64,000 nt of DNA from Molanna angustata (Eukaryota; Arthropoda; Insecta; Trichoptera; Molannidae), in NCBI GenBank assembly GCA_963576475.1, contig OY754981.1, forward strand, positions 12,589,369-12,653,368. The letters run 5' to 3'. Positions 1 through 9,582 of the stretch are shown one piece after another (within the stretch, counting starts at the first letter, position 1; each line of letters begins with the position of its first letter). Under the pieces are notes generated by a model. The model saw only the letters and a program-made list of their open reading frames with translations. It ran no database searches and was not told the DNA's origin. The position numbers were made by a program, and so were the translations under genes.

Positions 1-165
1 AACGATTCCTTTATTGTTTTCTTTACATTGAACAAACATTTGGAAGTTATTAAAACTCAAGTAAAAATGCTAAATTACATTCTATTTCTTTCAATCAATT
101 GATGATACGTACATGTAGGTACAACCGAAGCAAGTCACAATAATAATTAAACATTGCTATTTAAT

Positions 166-640
166 CCAACTGTCGATTTGTTCATCAAGAGAATTTATTT
201 CCCTTTAAAATATCGGCATGGTTTCAAGCCAAGATCCGCGAGATTAGTACAGCCAGGTCTATAATTTTTATGTTTTTTTTTTCAATTTTGAAGTCAAAAC
301 ACATCAACTTAGAGGTTTTGCAGCATATGTATATATTACACACATGGATTAACTCATAATTCGGAGTAGAACATTTCCGCTTGATGTACAGTGCATCAAA
401 TTTCTGAAAATATAACAAGTTTTAGGCATAAACTTTTATACTCAGATTTATTAATTTTTGTTCCAGTCAGGGTTTATCGACATTTGAATTTTTATTTTAT
501 TTTTCCATATATCTTAAAAACCATAAAAGCTAAAAACTTGAAAATTTTTATAAATATAGAGAAGTTTAGTATCTCAAATTCATTTTTATAATAAAGTTGT
601 AGAGTTTCTTAATTTCTGGATCCAACATTTTTTATAAAAT
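166..640 (+). repeat. Dispersed repeat family A, copy 1 (5' part)
   Basis: The copy begins with the family terminus ccaactgtcgattt and follows the same order of blocks as copies near 31.3, 47.3, 51.5, 54.8 and 57.7 kb: a short inverted repeat next to the end, a gcagcatat block, a ttcggagtagaacat block, then a cagtcaggg...ttttatttttccatat block. No protein is encoded. The far end fades into unrelated AT-rich DNA, so the right boundary is approximate. Confidence 0.6.
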
Positions 641-937
641 CCGCAAAAATTCTACTGGATTGAGAAAGTTGCAAGATTGCAATATCTATTTGTAAAAAAT
701 TAAATACCAACATGATAATAATATGATATTCTTTGTCTGTTTTTAAACAACAAAAATGTCTCATATTTAAGAGAATATTTTAGTTTTAATTAAACATCAA
801 AAATTGCTGGTTCCAACGCGGCATCCAGCAATTTTTAAGCAAATCTACTAGGAATCCTACTGGATTGCAATACCTTGCTAATGTCAATTTCATTCAACTA
901 ACTAGTAGTGTAGTTCAACAGAAAGGTCCTGTCAACG
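641..937. other. AT-rich spacer, no gene seen
   Basis: No supportable gene. A short motif resembling ctactggattg occurs several times between about 650 and 870, with a ttgctgg...ccagcaa inverted pair near 805-835. These look like debris of an old repeat. Confidence 0.4.
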
Positions 938-1280
938 AAAATGGATTGTGGAGGAGACGATTCAATCACGAATTAGAGGCACTGTATGGTGAACCTATAA
1001 CATTGTACAGTTCATTAAAATAAGAAGACTGCAATGGTTGGGCCATGTCCACAGGATGAGTGATGATCGTACTCCCAACAAGGTTTTAAACACCACACCA
1101 GATGGGAGAAGAAGCAAAGGCAGACCAAAAATGAGATGGCTGGACGATGTGGAGGCTGATGTACGAGCGCTAGGCCTTACCAACTGGAAGAGAGCCGAAG
1201 AGTGCAGGGAGGAATGGCGGCGGATTCTGAAGGAGGCCACGGCCCACAACGGGCTGTAGGGCCAATGATGATGATGATGA
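938..1280 (+). pseudogene. 3'-terminal fragment of a LINE ORF2 with (ATG)n tail
   Basis: The readable frame from about 1027 to 1259 ends in a C-terminal pattern typical of RTE-like insect LINE polyproteins: RLQWLGHVHRM, then GRRSKGRPKMRW, then WKRAEECREEWRR, then a terminal HNGL and stop. The stop is followed at once by an ATGATGATGATG tail, as in LINEs ending in a simple repeat. The upstream part (from about 938) matches the family only if the frame changes. Dead 5'-truncated copy; clade assignment is inferred from the tail signature. Confidence 0.75.
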
Positions 1281-1684
1281 GTTCACCATTATATAGCTTG
1301 TATTGTTGCTACATTCTTGAAATAGTTTGAAGATACCTCGTCTATAAAGGCCCCCATTCACGATCGTGCCATCCTTCCAAATGCTTTGCTATCACTCCAA
1401 AATGCGTTCGTGAATGTCAAAACCCGCGCAGCCCAATTGGCCTGACACACCAAAATGGAATACCAAACGATCGAAACTCCATAGAGCCGCGACAAACGGC
1501 GTGGCGCATCCTATCGGTACGGCATGCTCGTGAGTGTGAAAACCAGCGGGACATTGCGCCGAGCTGTTTGACACTCTCGTGAATGCGAAAATACAACATT
1601 TTCTCTTTGGTTTTTTATTTTTATACTAGCTTTTATGTCCCGCCGTTGGCCAAGAATGTAAAATTGTGAAGGAATAAGCAATCG

Positions 1685-1756
1685 TTTTTATAATATTGTC
1701 ACCCAATTATTTTGCAATATCGGACTATGAAAAGTGGTTTGAAATTTGATTGAGTT
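1685..1756. repeat. Left remnant of the degenerate ~145-bp tandem array
   Basis: The blocks cgtttttataatatt, gcaatatcggactatg and gtttgaaatttgattga recur in the same order to the right of the BEL element (8278-8975). The BEL insertion therefore split this array. The junction is marked by the gagtt target duplication. Confidence 0.6.
1752..1756. other. Target-site duplication of the BEL element, left
   Basis: The pentamer gagtt directly precedes the left LTR and is repeated directly after the right LTR at 8273-8277. Five bases is the usual duplication length for BEL/Pao integrases. Confidence 0.9.
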
Positions 1757-2370
1757 TGTAACGGACGAGATTGGATTAGGTTTAAGTTATGAAATGTATC
1801 GCGGAAAAATAAAGCCAATGTGCCTGACTCTGATTATATTGTATTATATTGTAATGTAACTGGGTAGCGGCGAGGATACATGTGTAGGGCCTAGCCGGGA
1901 AATGGTGAAAGTCGTTCGGCCGCCGGCGGATACCCGCCGCGGTACACGACTGCACACCCCCGCGCAGACCGACTAGCATGCCTCACCGCGCCCGAAAATC
2001 GTTGTACCGCCGGCCGCTCATTGACCGGCGGCAATATATAAATATACGGCACATTGTGCAAAATATATGTTCTTTCATACCACTACCTGCGTTTATAATT
2101 TATCTCTTGACTCGACGCTGCCTGAACCTGCTTGGAATACGGACCACTCGACGACCCTGCCTGAACCTGGACTACCATTTTGAACTGGAATCAACCACCG
2201 ACGGAAGCATTCATCCCGAATATCTCTTCTACATAGTATACGAGTCGTATACTGTGTAGCGAGCTGCTGGAGCTACGTGGAGACGACGAGGCGATCCACG
2301 GTGAAGAGGCGAGCCACCGCCTTAAATAAAATAAAGTGCTGCGTTCGGCTAACCACTGCCGTCCGTAACA
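1757..2370 (+). repeat. 5' LTR of the BEL element
   Basis: It starts tgtaacgg and ends cgtaaca. A TATATAAA box lies at 2035-2042, and two overlapping AATAAA polyadenylation signals lie at 2325-2335. An inverted repeat, ccgccggcgg, sits near 1920. Two short internal frames occur identically in both LTRs and are not treated as genes. Confidence 0.95.
2035..2042 (+). promoter_or_regulatory. TATA box in the 5' LTR
   Basis: TATATAAA stands alone in an otherwise GC-rich LTR, about 290 bases before the polyadenylation signals. That fits a U3/R boundary shortly downstream. Start-site mapping would be needed to confirm it. The identical box in the 3' LTR is at 7937-7944. Confidence 0.6.
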
Positions 2371-2374
2371 TTTT

Positions 2375-2390
2375 TGGTCCTTCGAGCGCC
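2375..2390 (+). other. Candidate primer-binding site
   Basis: Four bases after the 5' LTR the sequence reads tggtccttcgagc. TGG matches the universal CCA end of a tRNA, and the position is right for minus-strand priming. I did not assign the tRNA identity. Confidence 0.65.
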
Positions 2391-2425
2391 GGATCGATCT
2401 TCATCCAGTGTGTATAATCGCCAAG

Positions 2426-5400
2426 ATGACTCCATCGTTGAGAAGCGGGAAAAATGCTGCCAAGGAGCTGGAAGAAGATGTCTCCGACAGCGAATCGACG
2501 CACACAGTCGAGACAACGAGCGAGGACACCATCGTACAGCTACGGAAGGTTATCCGTGAACAAAAAGTTCAACTGGAACGACAGCAGAAGCAGATGAACG
2601 AGATCCTGAAAGCACGCACGGCCGGACCCGACCATGCAGCACCAGGAACATCCAATGCAGACCACGTCACGCCGGAGCCAACCGCTGAGACCGAGGCCTC
2701 CAGGCGAACGCGAGAATGGGCGACAAAAGAATCGGATCGGATGGCGTTCTTCACAGTCGCCTTCAACGAAGCCTGGCGGGTAGCGTCAGCACCCGACAGC
2801 TGCCCGTCACCCGAGCAAGAGACCCGCAGTAACAATACGCCAAGGCACAATACGTGTATGGCGAGAGACAGTACGGCGGTAGCCCTGCCGCTGTTCTCCG
2901 GAGACGCCATGGACTGGCGTAACTTCAAAAGTCAGTGGGATCAGTCGACTCAACTGTGCAACCTGACCGACGCAGAGAACATCCTCCGGCTGCGACAAGC
3001 GTTGACCGGAAAAGCGCACGAAGTCGTCTCAGCACTGTTGACCGACGCAAAAAACATACCCGAAATAATGGACAGGCTAGAAAAAAACTTCGGTCACCCC
3101 CAGATGATAGTGGGTGCGATGGTGGACAGGCTGCGCAGAATACCGCGCGTCGCAGAGCCAGCATCCATGGACACGTTGCGGGACTTCGCATTGGCCGTGA
3201 GCAACGTGGTTTCGACAATCAGAGGGGTCGACAAGACGTACTTGATAGCACCTCAACTACTGGAAGAGATAGTAGCGAAGCTACCGATCTACGTGCAGCT
3301 GATGTGGTTCGATACAGGAAGAAATAGAACCACCAAAGCGACCACCCAAGAGCTGTCACAGTGGCTAGACGGATTGTGCAATGCGGCGCCGAACATGGGC
3401 AGTCTACGCTCAGGTAAACCGGCAAAACGAGATGCGCAACGTCGAGACGGAAACGCCACTGTCCACCACGTAGTAGAGGAAAAGAAAAATACACCGGCCT
3501 GTGACTTGTGCAATGAGTTACACCCGCTGTACGATTGTGCAATATTTCGGGAAAAAAGTGTAAACGAACGTTGGACATACACGAAAAGCAAGCGATTATG
3601 TGCCGTATGTCTACTTGCCGGCCACAGAGCGAAGTTCTGCAAGAAGAAGAGGAAATGTGGTATCGAAGGATGCGACATGCCGCACCACCACCTACTCCAC
3701 AACCCTCGCAACAACAACGCTGCGCCGACAGAGAGTGTGTGCAATAATATTGCACGAGACGGCTTGGAAACAGAGACGCTCCTGAAAATACTCCCGGTGA
3801 CAGTGAACGGGCCAACCGGAGAAGTGAAAATACACGCACTTCTCGACGAAGGGTCAACAATCACCTTGGTAGACGCAGCAGTGGCACGCGAAGTCGGCGC
3901 CGACGGACCGGCACGACAGCTGAGATTACGCGGGGCAGGCGGAATGCATACCGACGTTCAATCACGCCGGGTGCGACTGAAAGTAACGGGCGACAGCCAT
4001 CAATACACAGTCGCTGCCTACACCGTCAAGGATCTACGGCTACTACACTCGCTGATGATGAACGCCAACGCGTGCAATGGCCGCTCGGGAGCGTTGAGAC
4101 GCACCACACTGCCGCAGATGCTGCTAGGGCAAGACAATGCCCACCTAATTGTATCCCGCGAAGTACGGGAAAACGGAGGCGCACGGATTGCGTCACGCAC
4201 TGCCCTTGGATGGACGGTGCACGGCGGCGGCGGACCAGCGCACGAAGAAGTTGCACAACATACCGTCGCTTGCACAATCGCCGCCCAATATCGGGAACTG
4301 AACGAGTTGGTGAAATGGAGCTTCTCGGTGGACGCACTGGGAGTCACCGCCGCCGCCCGTGAACGGGAAGAAGACAAAAAGGCTGTGACAATCATGCGAG
4401 AAACGACGAGACGATTACCAGAGGGACGGTGGGAGACCGGCCTTCTGTGGCGAAACGAAAACTCACACCTGCCCGACAACAAGAATTGCGCAATAAATCG
4501 GCTTGCGCAATTAGAGAAAAAATTAAAAGCCGATGATAAAATGGCGAACGCATACCGCGAGAAAATGAAAGACCTTCTCGCCAAGGGGTATGCACGCCCA
4601 TTGGCTGCCGATGAAGCTGTCACGGCAAATCGGAAATGGTATCTGCCTCACTTCGCGGTCATCAACCCGAAGAAACCCGGGAAGCTGCGCATTGTCTTCG
4701 ACGCCGCCAGCAAGTACAAAGGAACGTCACTGAACGACACCCTGCTCGCTGGACCGGACCTCTTATCATCGCTGCTCGGCAATGTTCTACGTTTTCGCGA
4801 AGGAAAGATCGCCGTCGCCGCAGACATCAAGGAGATGTTCCTGCGAATTAAAATCAAGAGGGAAGACCAGGCGGCTCAGCTATTCCTGTGGAGAGACACC
4901 CCCGGAAAACAGCCCAGCACCTTCGTCCTGACATCCATGATGTTCGGGGCGAAATGTTCGCCGAGCAGCGCGCAATATGTTCGCGAACAGATCGCCGAAA
5001 TGTACCAGGCGACGCACCCGAAAGCTGCAATGGCGATCCGGAAGAAATTTTACATGGACGATTATCTGGACGCAGCCGACACGCCAGGCGAAGCCGAAAC
5101 CTTGGCAAAGAGCGTAAGCGCCCTCCTCAAAAGCGGCGGATTCGAACTCGCCAACTGGGCGTCAAACTGCGAATCCGTCCTAGGAGACATACCTAGACAC
5201 AAGAGAGCGCCGGCCGCCGTAGATATCATCACTTGCGGCGAGTCCACGGAACGCGTCCTCGGAGTCCGCTGGGACCCGAAACGAGACGAAATATCATGTA
5301 CGTTCGATCATCTACTGGGAGATTGCGACGAACACCCGACAAAGAGGAAAGTCCTGGCGGAGACCATGAAAATATTTGATCCGCTCGGCATTGCCTCATG

Positions 5401-7624
5401 CCTCACCGTGCGAGCCAAGGCCCTCCTACAAAGAATATGGAGGTCTAGCATAGACTGGGACGATACTCTATGGCCGGAACACCTGTACGAGTGGCAGGCC
5501 CTGCGAGCAGCGCTGAGCACCGCCCATTGCGTGATTCCCAGGTGTTGCCGATGGTATCCCAACGCACGGAGGACCCTACACGTCTTCAGCGACGCATCCG
5601 AAACGGCGTATTGCGCCGTCGCCTATATGGTAGAAGGTACGCCAACCGACACTCGAGTAACCTTTCTCACGAGCAAATGCAAAGTGACACCGCTACGGCC
5701 GCTATCGATACCGCGCCTCGAGCTACAAGGGGCTCTCATAGCGGCCAGACTAGCCGCCACCGTGAGGAGGGAGTGCGAGAAGCCGATCGAGGAGACGGTG
5801 CACTGGACCGACTCAACGACAGTGTTGCAATGGCTGAGGACCGACCCGCGGTCATACTCAACATTTGTCGCCAATAGACTGGGCGAAATAGACGAGCTGA
5901 CAGACATCAAAAGCTGGCGGTGGGTGCCGACCGCACTCAACCCTGCCGACCTTGGCACCAGATGCCAAGAGATGCCCGACCTCCGACCTGATGGCATGTG
6001 GTTCGGAGGCCCCGGGTTCCTGAAGAAACCACCCACTCAATGGCCCGTAGAAAGGAGGACCCACGTACGACACAACGAAGTCGAGATGGAGGTGCGGCCG
6101 CAGACCGTCTTGGTGACGTCACAGCTGCGCGGTCGCGACATGAGCCTTCCCGACATAGCGAGATTCTCATCGTGGATTCGCCTAATCAGAACAACGGCCT
6201 GGGCAGTGAGATTCACCGAACGATGCCGGCAGAGGGGGCCTGGCGGGCCCGAACTCACATCAGCCGAGATTGCACAAGCAGAACGAAGATGGGTTGCGCA
6301 ATGTCAAGACGATAACTTTTTCGAAGACGTGGGCCCGTTACGACGGGGGGAGCCGATAAAGGCCAGCAGCCGATTGAATATGCTGAAGCCCTACGTCGAC
6401 GAAGAAGGAATACTGCGAATGGGCACGCGACTCAACGCGCTCAGCGAGATAGCGCGCGGCGTACAAGCGCCGATCATCCTGGACGGGACACACCCATATA
6501 CTCGACTCTTAATAAGGCAGCATCATGAACGCGCCCAACACGCAGGAGTCGAAAGAACGATGGCCGACCTGAGAGCCTCGTTCATGATCATCCGTATGAG
6601 AACGACGGTGCGAAAGGTGCTACACGAATGCTTACGCTGCCGACAAGCGCGAGCGAGACCGTCACCACCAATGATGAGCCAACTACCGCCGGGACGGCTT
6701 GCCCACCACGAGAGGCCCTTCACCCACTGCGGCCTCGACATATTTGGGCCGATGATGGTCGCCGTCGGGCGGCGCAGAGAAAAGCGCTACGGCGCTCTGT
6801 TCACGTGTATGGTGACTCGAGCCATTCACATAGAAGTCACCTCATCGCTCAGCACCGACGCCACGATAATGGCAATCAGACGAATGACTGCGAGACGCGG
6901 TCAACCGAAAGTTTTCTACACCGACAACGGAACCAACTTCAAAGGCGCCGACAATGAAATTCGGGACGCCTTCGCAGATATGCAATCAGACAAGCGGATG
7001 GCCGCTGAGTTGGCAAACCGCCGCATAGAGTGGCGTTTCAATACGCCTTCGGCGCCGCACACTGGAGGCGCCTGGGAGCGTTTAGTGAGGTCTGTGAAGA
7101 TCGCACTAACAGCCGCTTTGAAGGAGCGAGCACCGCGTGAAGAAACGCTATTAACAGCGATCGCGGAAGCGGAATACACCATCAATAATCGACCCCTAAC
7201 ACACGTATCGGCCGACCCAAGAGATGAGGAGCCCCTAACGCCTAATCACTTCTTGCTGGGATCGGCCGGACGAAGGCCGAACCTGTCAATCTACACGTCA
7301 GCACAGGAGGAAGTGTGCCTTCGTAAACAATGGAGGCTGGCGCAGCAGATAGCCGACATGTTCTGGCGGCGGTGGATACGAGAGTACCTACCTACGTTAG
7401 CCCAGAGAAGAAAATGGAGGGAACCGGTTGAACCCATCAAGACCGGCGACATAGTCATTGTGGTCGACGCTTCCCAGCCACGCAATCACTGGCCGCGAGG
7501 CCGGGTGATCGAGGCGATCACCGCAGCAGATGGACAAGTACGCACCGTCCGCGTACAGACAGCCACCGGTACATACCTCAAGCCAGCCGTCAAAGTAGCA
7601 GTCCTTCCAATCACCGCCCGCTAA
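2426..7624 (+). CDS. BEL/Pao gag-pol polyprotein (gag, protease, RT, RNase H, integrase)
   Basis: An open frame of 1732 codons; the first ATG (context aagATGa) is at 2426, and the in-frame extension upstream to 2408 begins with GTG. Order seen: an acidic, coiled-coil-prone N-terminus (about residues 30-65); a gag domain with LPLFSGD and WRNFKSQW; Cys/His clusters CDLCNELH and CAVCLLAGH...C (from about 358); a Pao-type aspartic protease with LLDEGST (about 474); RT with YLPHFAVINP and the catalytic YMDD near 876; RNase H with FSDAS (about 1056), LELQGA and WTDSTTV; an integrase HHCC finger followed by D (about 1437), D (about 1499) and E (about 1551), the last two within TDNGTNFKG and GGAWERLV. 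No stop or frameshift was seen, so the element may be autonomous. The product would assemble as a cytoplasmic particle and integrate the cDNA. Confidence 0.95.
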   Translation: MTPSLRSGKNAAKELEEDVSDSESTHTVETTSEDTIVQLRKVIREQKVQLERQQKQMNEILKARTAGPDHAAPGTSNADHVTPEPTAETEASRRTREWATKESDRMAFFTVAFNEAWRVASAPDSCPSPEQETRSNNTPRHNTCMARDSTAVALPLFSGDAMDWRNFKSQWDQSTQLCNLTDAENILRLRQALTGKAHEVVSALLTDAKNIPEIMDRLEKNFGHPQMIVGAMVDRLRRIPRVAEPASMDTLRDFALAVSNVVSTIRGVDKTYLIAPQLLEEIVAKLPIYVQLMWFDTGRNRTTKATTQELSQWLDGLCNAAPNMGSLRSGKPAKRDAQRRDGNATVHHVVEEKKNTPACDLCNELHPLYDCAIFREKSVNERWTYTKSKRLCAVCLLAGHRAKFCKKKRKCGIEGCDMPHHHLLHNPRNNNAAPTESVCNNIARDGLETETLLKILPVTVNGPTGEVKIHALLDEGSTITLVDAAVAREVGADGPARQLRLRGAGGMHTDVQSRRVRLKVTGDSHQYTVAAYTVKDLRLLHSLMMNANACNGRSGALRRTTLPQMLLGQDNAHLIVSREVRENGGARIASRTALGWTVHGGGGPAHEEVAQHTVACTIAAQYRELNELVKWSFSVDALGVTAAAREREEDKKAVTIMRETTRRLPEGRWETGLLWRNENSHLPDNKNCAINRLAQLEKKLKADDKMANAYREKMKDLLAKGYARPLAADEAVTANRKWYLPHFAVINPKKPGKLRIVFDAASKYKGTSLNDTLLAGPDLLSSLLGNVLRFREGKIAVAADIKEMFLRIKIKREDQAAQLFLWRDTPGKQPSTFVLTSMMFGAKCSPSSAQYVREQIAEMYQATHPKAAMAIRKKFYMDDYLDAADTPGEAETLAKSVSALLKSGGFELANWASNCESVLGDIPRHKRAPAAVDIITCGESTERVLGVRWDPKRDEISCTFDHLLGDCDEHPTKRKVLAETMKIFDPLGIASCLTVRAKALLQRIWRSSIDWDDTLWPEHLYEWQALRAALSTAHCVIPRCCRWYPNARRTLHVFSDASETAYCAVAYMVEGTPTDTRVTFLTSKCKVTPLRPLSIPRLELQGALIAARLAATVRRECEKPIEETVHWTDSTTVLQWLRTDPRSYSTFVANRLGEIDELTDIKSWRWVPTALNPADLGTRCQEMPDLRPDGMWFGGPGFLKKPPTQWPVERRTHVRHNEVEMEVRPQTVLVTSQLRGRDMSLPDIARFSSWIRLIRTTAWAVRFTERCRQRGPGGPELTSAEIAQAERRWVAQCQDDNFFEDVGPLRRGEPIKASSRLNMLKPYVDEEGILRMGTRLNALSEIARGVQAPIILDGTHPYTRLLIRQHHERAQHAGVERTMADLRASFMIIRMRTTVRKVLHECLRCRQARARPSPPMMSQLPPGRLAHHERPFTHCGLDIFGPMMVAVGRRREKRYGALFTCMVTRAIHIEVTSSLSTDATIMAIRRMTARRGQPKVFYTDNGTNFKGADNEIRDAFADMQSDKRMAAELANRRIEWRFNTPSAPHTGGAWERLVRSVKIALTAALKERAPREETLLTAIAEAEYTINNRPLTHVSADPRDEEPLTPNHFLLGSAGRRPNLSIYTSAQEEVCLRKQWRLAQQIADMFWRRWIREYLPTLAQRRKWREPVEPIKTGDIVIVVDASQPRNHWPRGRVIEAITAADGQVRTVRVQTATGTYLKPAVKVAVLPITAR

Positions 7625-7648
7625 GAAACTAGTGCCGCGGAGCGACAC

Positions 7649-7658
7649 GGGGGGAGGA
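7649..7658 (+). other. Polypurine tract of the BEL element
   Basis: The all-purine run ggggggagga ends exactly where the 3' LTR begins, as needed for plus-strand priming. Confidence 0.85.
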
Positions 7659-8272
7659 TGTAACGGACGAGATTGGATTAGGTTTAAGTTATGAAATGTA
7701 TCGCGGAAAAATAAAGCCAATGTGCCTGACTCTGATTATATTGTATTATATTGTAATGTAACTGGGTAGCGGCGAGGATACATGTGTAGGGCCTAGCCGG
7801 GAAATGGTGAAAGTCGTTCGGCCGCCGGCGGATACCCGCCGCGGTACACGACTGCACACCCCCGCGCAGACCGACTAGCATGCCTCACCGCGCCCGAAAA
7901 TCGTTGTACCGCCGGCCGCTCATTGACCGGCGGCAATATATAAATATACGGCACATTGTGCAAAATATATGTTCTTTCATACCACTACCTGCGTTTATAA
8001 TTTATCTCTTGACTCGACGCTGCCTGAACCTGCTTGGAATACGGACCACTCGACGACCCTGCCTGAACCTGGACTACCATTTTGAACTGGAATCAACCAC
8101 CGACGGAAGCATTCATCCCGAATATCTCTTCTACATAGTATACGAGTCGTATACTGTGTAGCGAGCTGCTGGAGCTACGTGGAGACGACGAGGCGATCCA
8201 CGGTGAAGAGGCGAGCCACCGCCTTAAATAAAATAAAGTGCTGCGTTCGGCTAACCACTGCCGTCCGTAACA
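7659..8272 (+). repeat. 3' LTR of the BEL element
   Basis: Same length and, by eye, the same sequence as the 5' LTR at a constant offset of 5902 bases. Two AATAAA signals at 8227-8237 would end the transcript. Confidence 0.95.
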
Positions 8273-8277
8273 GAGTT
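8273..8277. other. Target-site duplication of the BEL element, right
   Basis: gagtt, matching 1752-1756. Confidence 0.9.
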
Positions 8278-8975
8278 TAAGCATTGTAAAATGTTCAAGT
8301 GATGGCCACAACCCATTCTTTTTTATATATTGCTATAAAGTGCTATATACAATTTCTGCACGCATGGACTATGCGAAATGGTTTTAAATATGACTGTTTA
8401 TCAACTTTGCAAAGAGATTGGTTTGGCCACAACCCCTATTTTTAAATATTATCATCGAAAAAAAATTGTAATATGTACCTATAATTTTTTTTTTAGTAAT
8501 TTTGGATGTTGGAATGTGGTTAAAATTTGATTAAATAATGCGTACTGAAAAGATCTAGTGTTGGTCACATCCCATTCGTTTTTATATTTTTTCATCAAGT
8601 GTGCATTATATTTTTGCACAATTAGACTGATAGACTTAAAATTGACACAAAAGTCTACATTAACGAAGAAGAAGAAGACTTAAACTATAGTAAATAGTAT
8701 TTAATTTGAATATAAACGTTGTGAAGAGTTCAGTAATGGCCACAACGCCCATTCTTTAAATATCGTCAACGAAATCAAATATGAAGGTGTTGAAAATTAT
8801 TCAAAAAAGGATGATATAAATGGTTTAAATTTGATTAAACAAAAGTATTGAAAAGATTCTAGTGCAGGTTACATCGTCACATCCCACATCTCATTCGTTT
8901 TTACATATGTATTTTCATCAAGTATGCATATTGTTAATAATATTTCTGCACAATAGACTATTAGACTTAAAACTA
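8278..8975. repeat. Degenerate ~145-bp AT-rich tandem array
   Basis: Four to five diverged units share the block order (g)gccacaaccc(a)tt, ttttatatt, tcatcaa..tgca, gcac(a)atngactat and gtttnaaatttgatta. Example starts lie near 8300, 8425, 8560, 8735 and 8870. Identity between units is low, so this is an old array. The gccacaaccca...cgttttat block also resembles one end of dispersed repeat family B (for example 46105-46129). Confidence 0.6.
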
Positions 8976-9296
8976 ACCCAAAAGTCTAAATAAAAAAGAG
9001 AAGAAAAAGTATAAGACTATAAGAAATAGTTTGTATAAAAAACTATCCCAATGGTCTACATAAAATAAGAAAAAATACATAAAATAGAAGAATTAGACTA
9101 TTTGAAATAGATTGTATAAAAACTGACTAAAAAGTCTTCACAAAAGAAGAAGAAGATTAATCTATAGGAAATAGTTTGTATAAATTCACCAAAGTTCTAC
9201 ATAAAATAAGAAAACGAAGAAAAAGACTAAAGGAAATAGTTTGTGTAAAAACTGTAAGGTCTACATAAAATTAAGAAGAAAAAGAATTAGACTCCA
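8976..9296. repeat. ~67-bp purine-rich tandem array
   Basis: About four and a half units built from gtctacataaaataag, a gaagaa run, agacta and gaaatagtttgtataaaaact, with unit ends near 9049, 9120, 9184 and 9250. It grades into the ~145-bp array on the left and the CCTTCAG minisatellite on the right. Confidence 0.65.
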
Positions 9297-9300
9297 TGAA

Positions 9301-9582
9301 CCGTCGCTTCAGACCCTTCAGAACCTCCCGTCCCTTCAGGCCCTTCAGTACCTCCCGTCCCTTCAATCCATCATTACGTCCCTACCAATCAGGCCCTTCA
9401 GTACCTCCCGTCCCTTCAGGCCCTTCAGTACCTCCCGTCCCTTCAATCCATCATTACGTCCCTACCAATCAGGCCCTTCTGTACCTCCCGTCCCTTCAGG
9501 ACCTTTTATACCTCCCGTCCCTTCAGGCCCTTTAGTGCATCCCTTCCCTTCATTACATCCCGTCCCTTCAGTCGGTTAAGAA
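9301..9582. repeat. CCTTCAG minisatellite with an 80-bp higher-order period
   Basis: 26-27-bp subunits of the form cccttcagtacctcccgt are grouped in threes; the block with ccatcattacgtccctacc recurs exactly 80 bases later (9367 and 9447). The proline/serine-rich frames through it are repeat artefacts. A diverged array of the same motif lies at 17727-17995. Confidence 0.85.

Larger units (their letters stand above)
1757..8272 (+). mobile_element. Complete BEL/Pao-type LTR retrotransposon
   Basis: A 6.5-kb element with two 614-bp direct LTRs (1757-2370 and 7659-8272) starting TG and ending CA, flanked by a 5-bp target duplication gagtt at 1752-1756 and 8273-8277. It has a candidate primer-binding site after the left LTR, a purine tract before the right LTR, and one uninterrupted gag-pol frame. 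The pol order protease, RT, RNase H, integrase, together with the Pao-type protease and YMDD box, points to BEL/Pao rather than Copia. Reading the two LTRs side by side I see no difference, which implies a recent insertion. GC content is clearly above that of the surroundings. No envelope-like frame follows pol. Confidence 0.96.

Noticed and set aside
995..1249. Antisense 84-codon frame over the LINE tail at 1 kb
   Set aside because: Shadow of the sense LINE reading.
2569..7485. Many antisense and alternate-frame open frames of 60-213 codons inside the BEL gag-pol
   Set aside because: They mirror the GC-rich codon usage of gag-pol, lack motifs and overlap a frame with full domain order.
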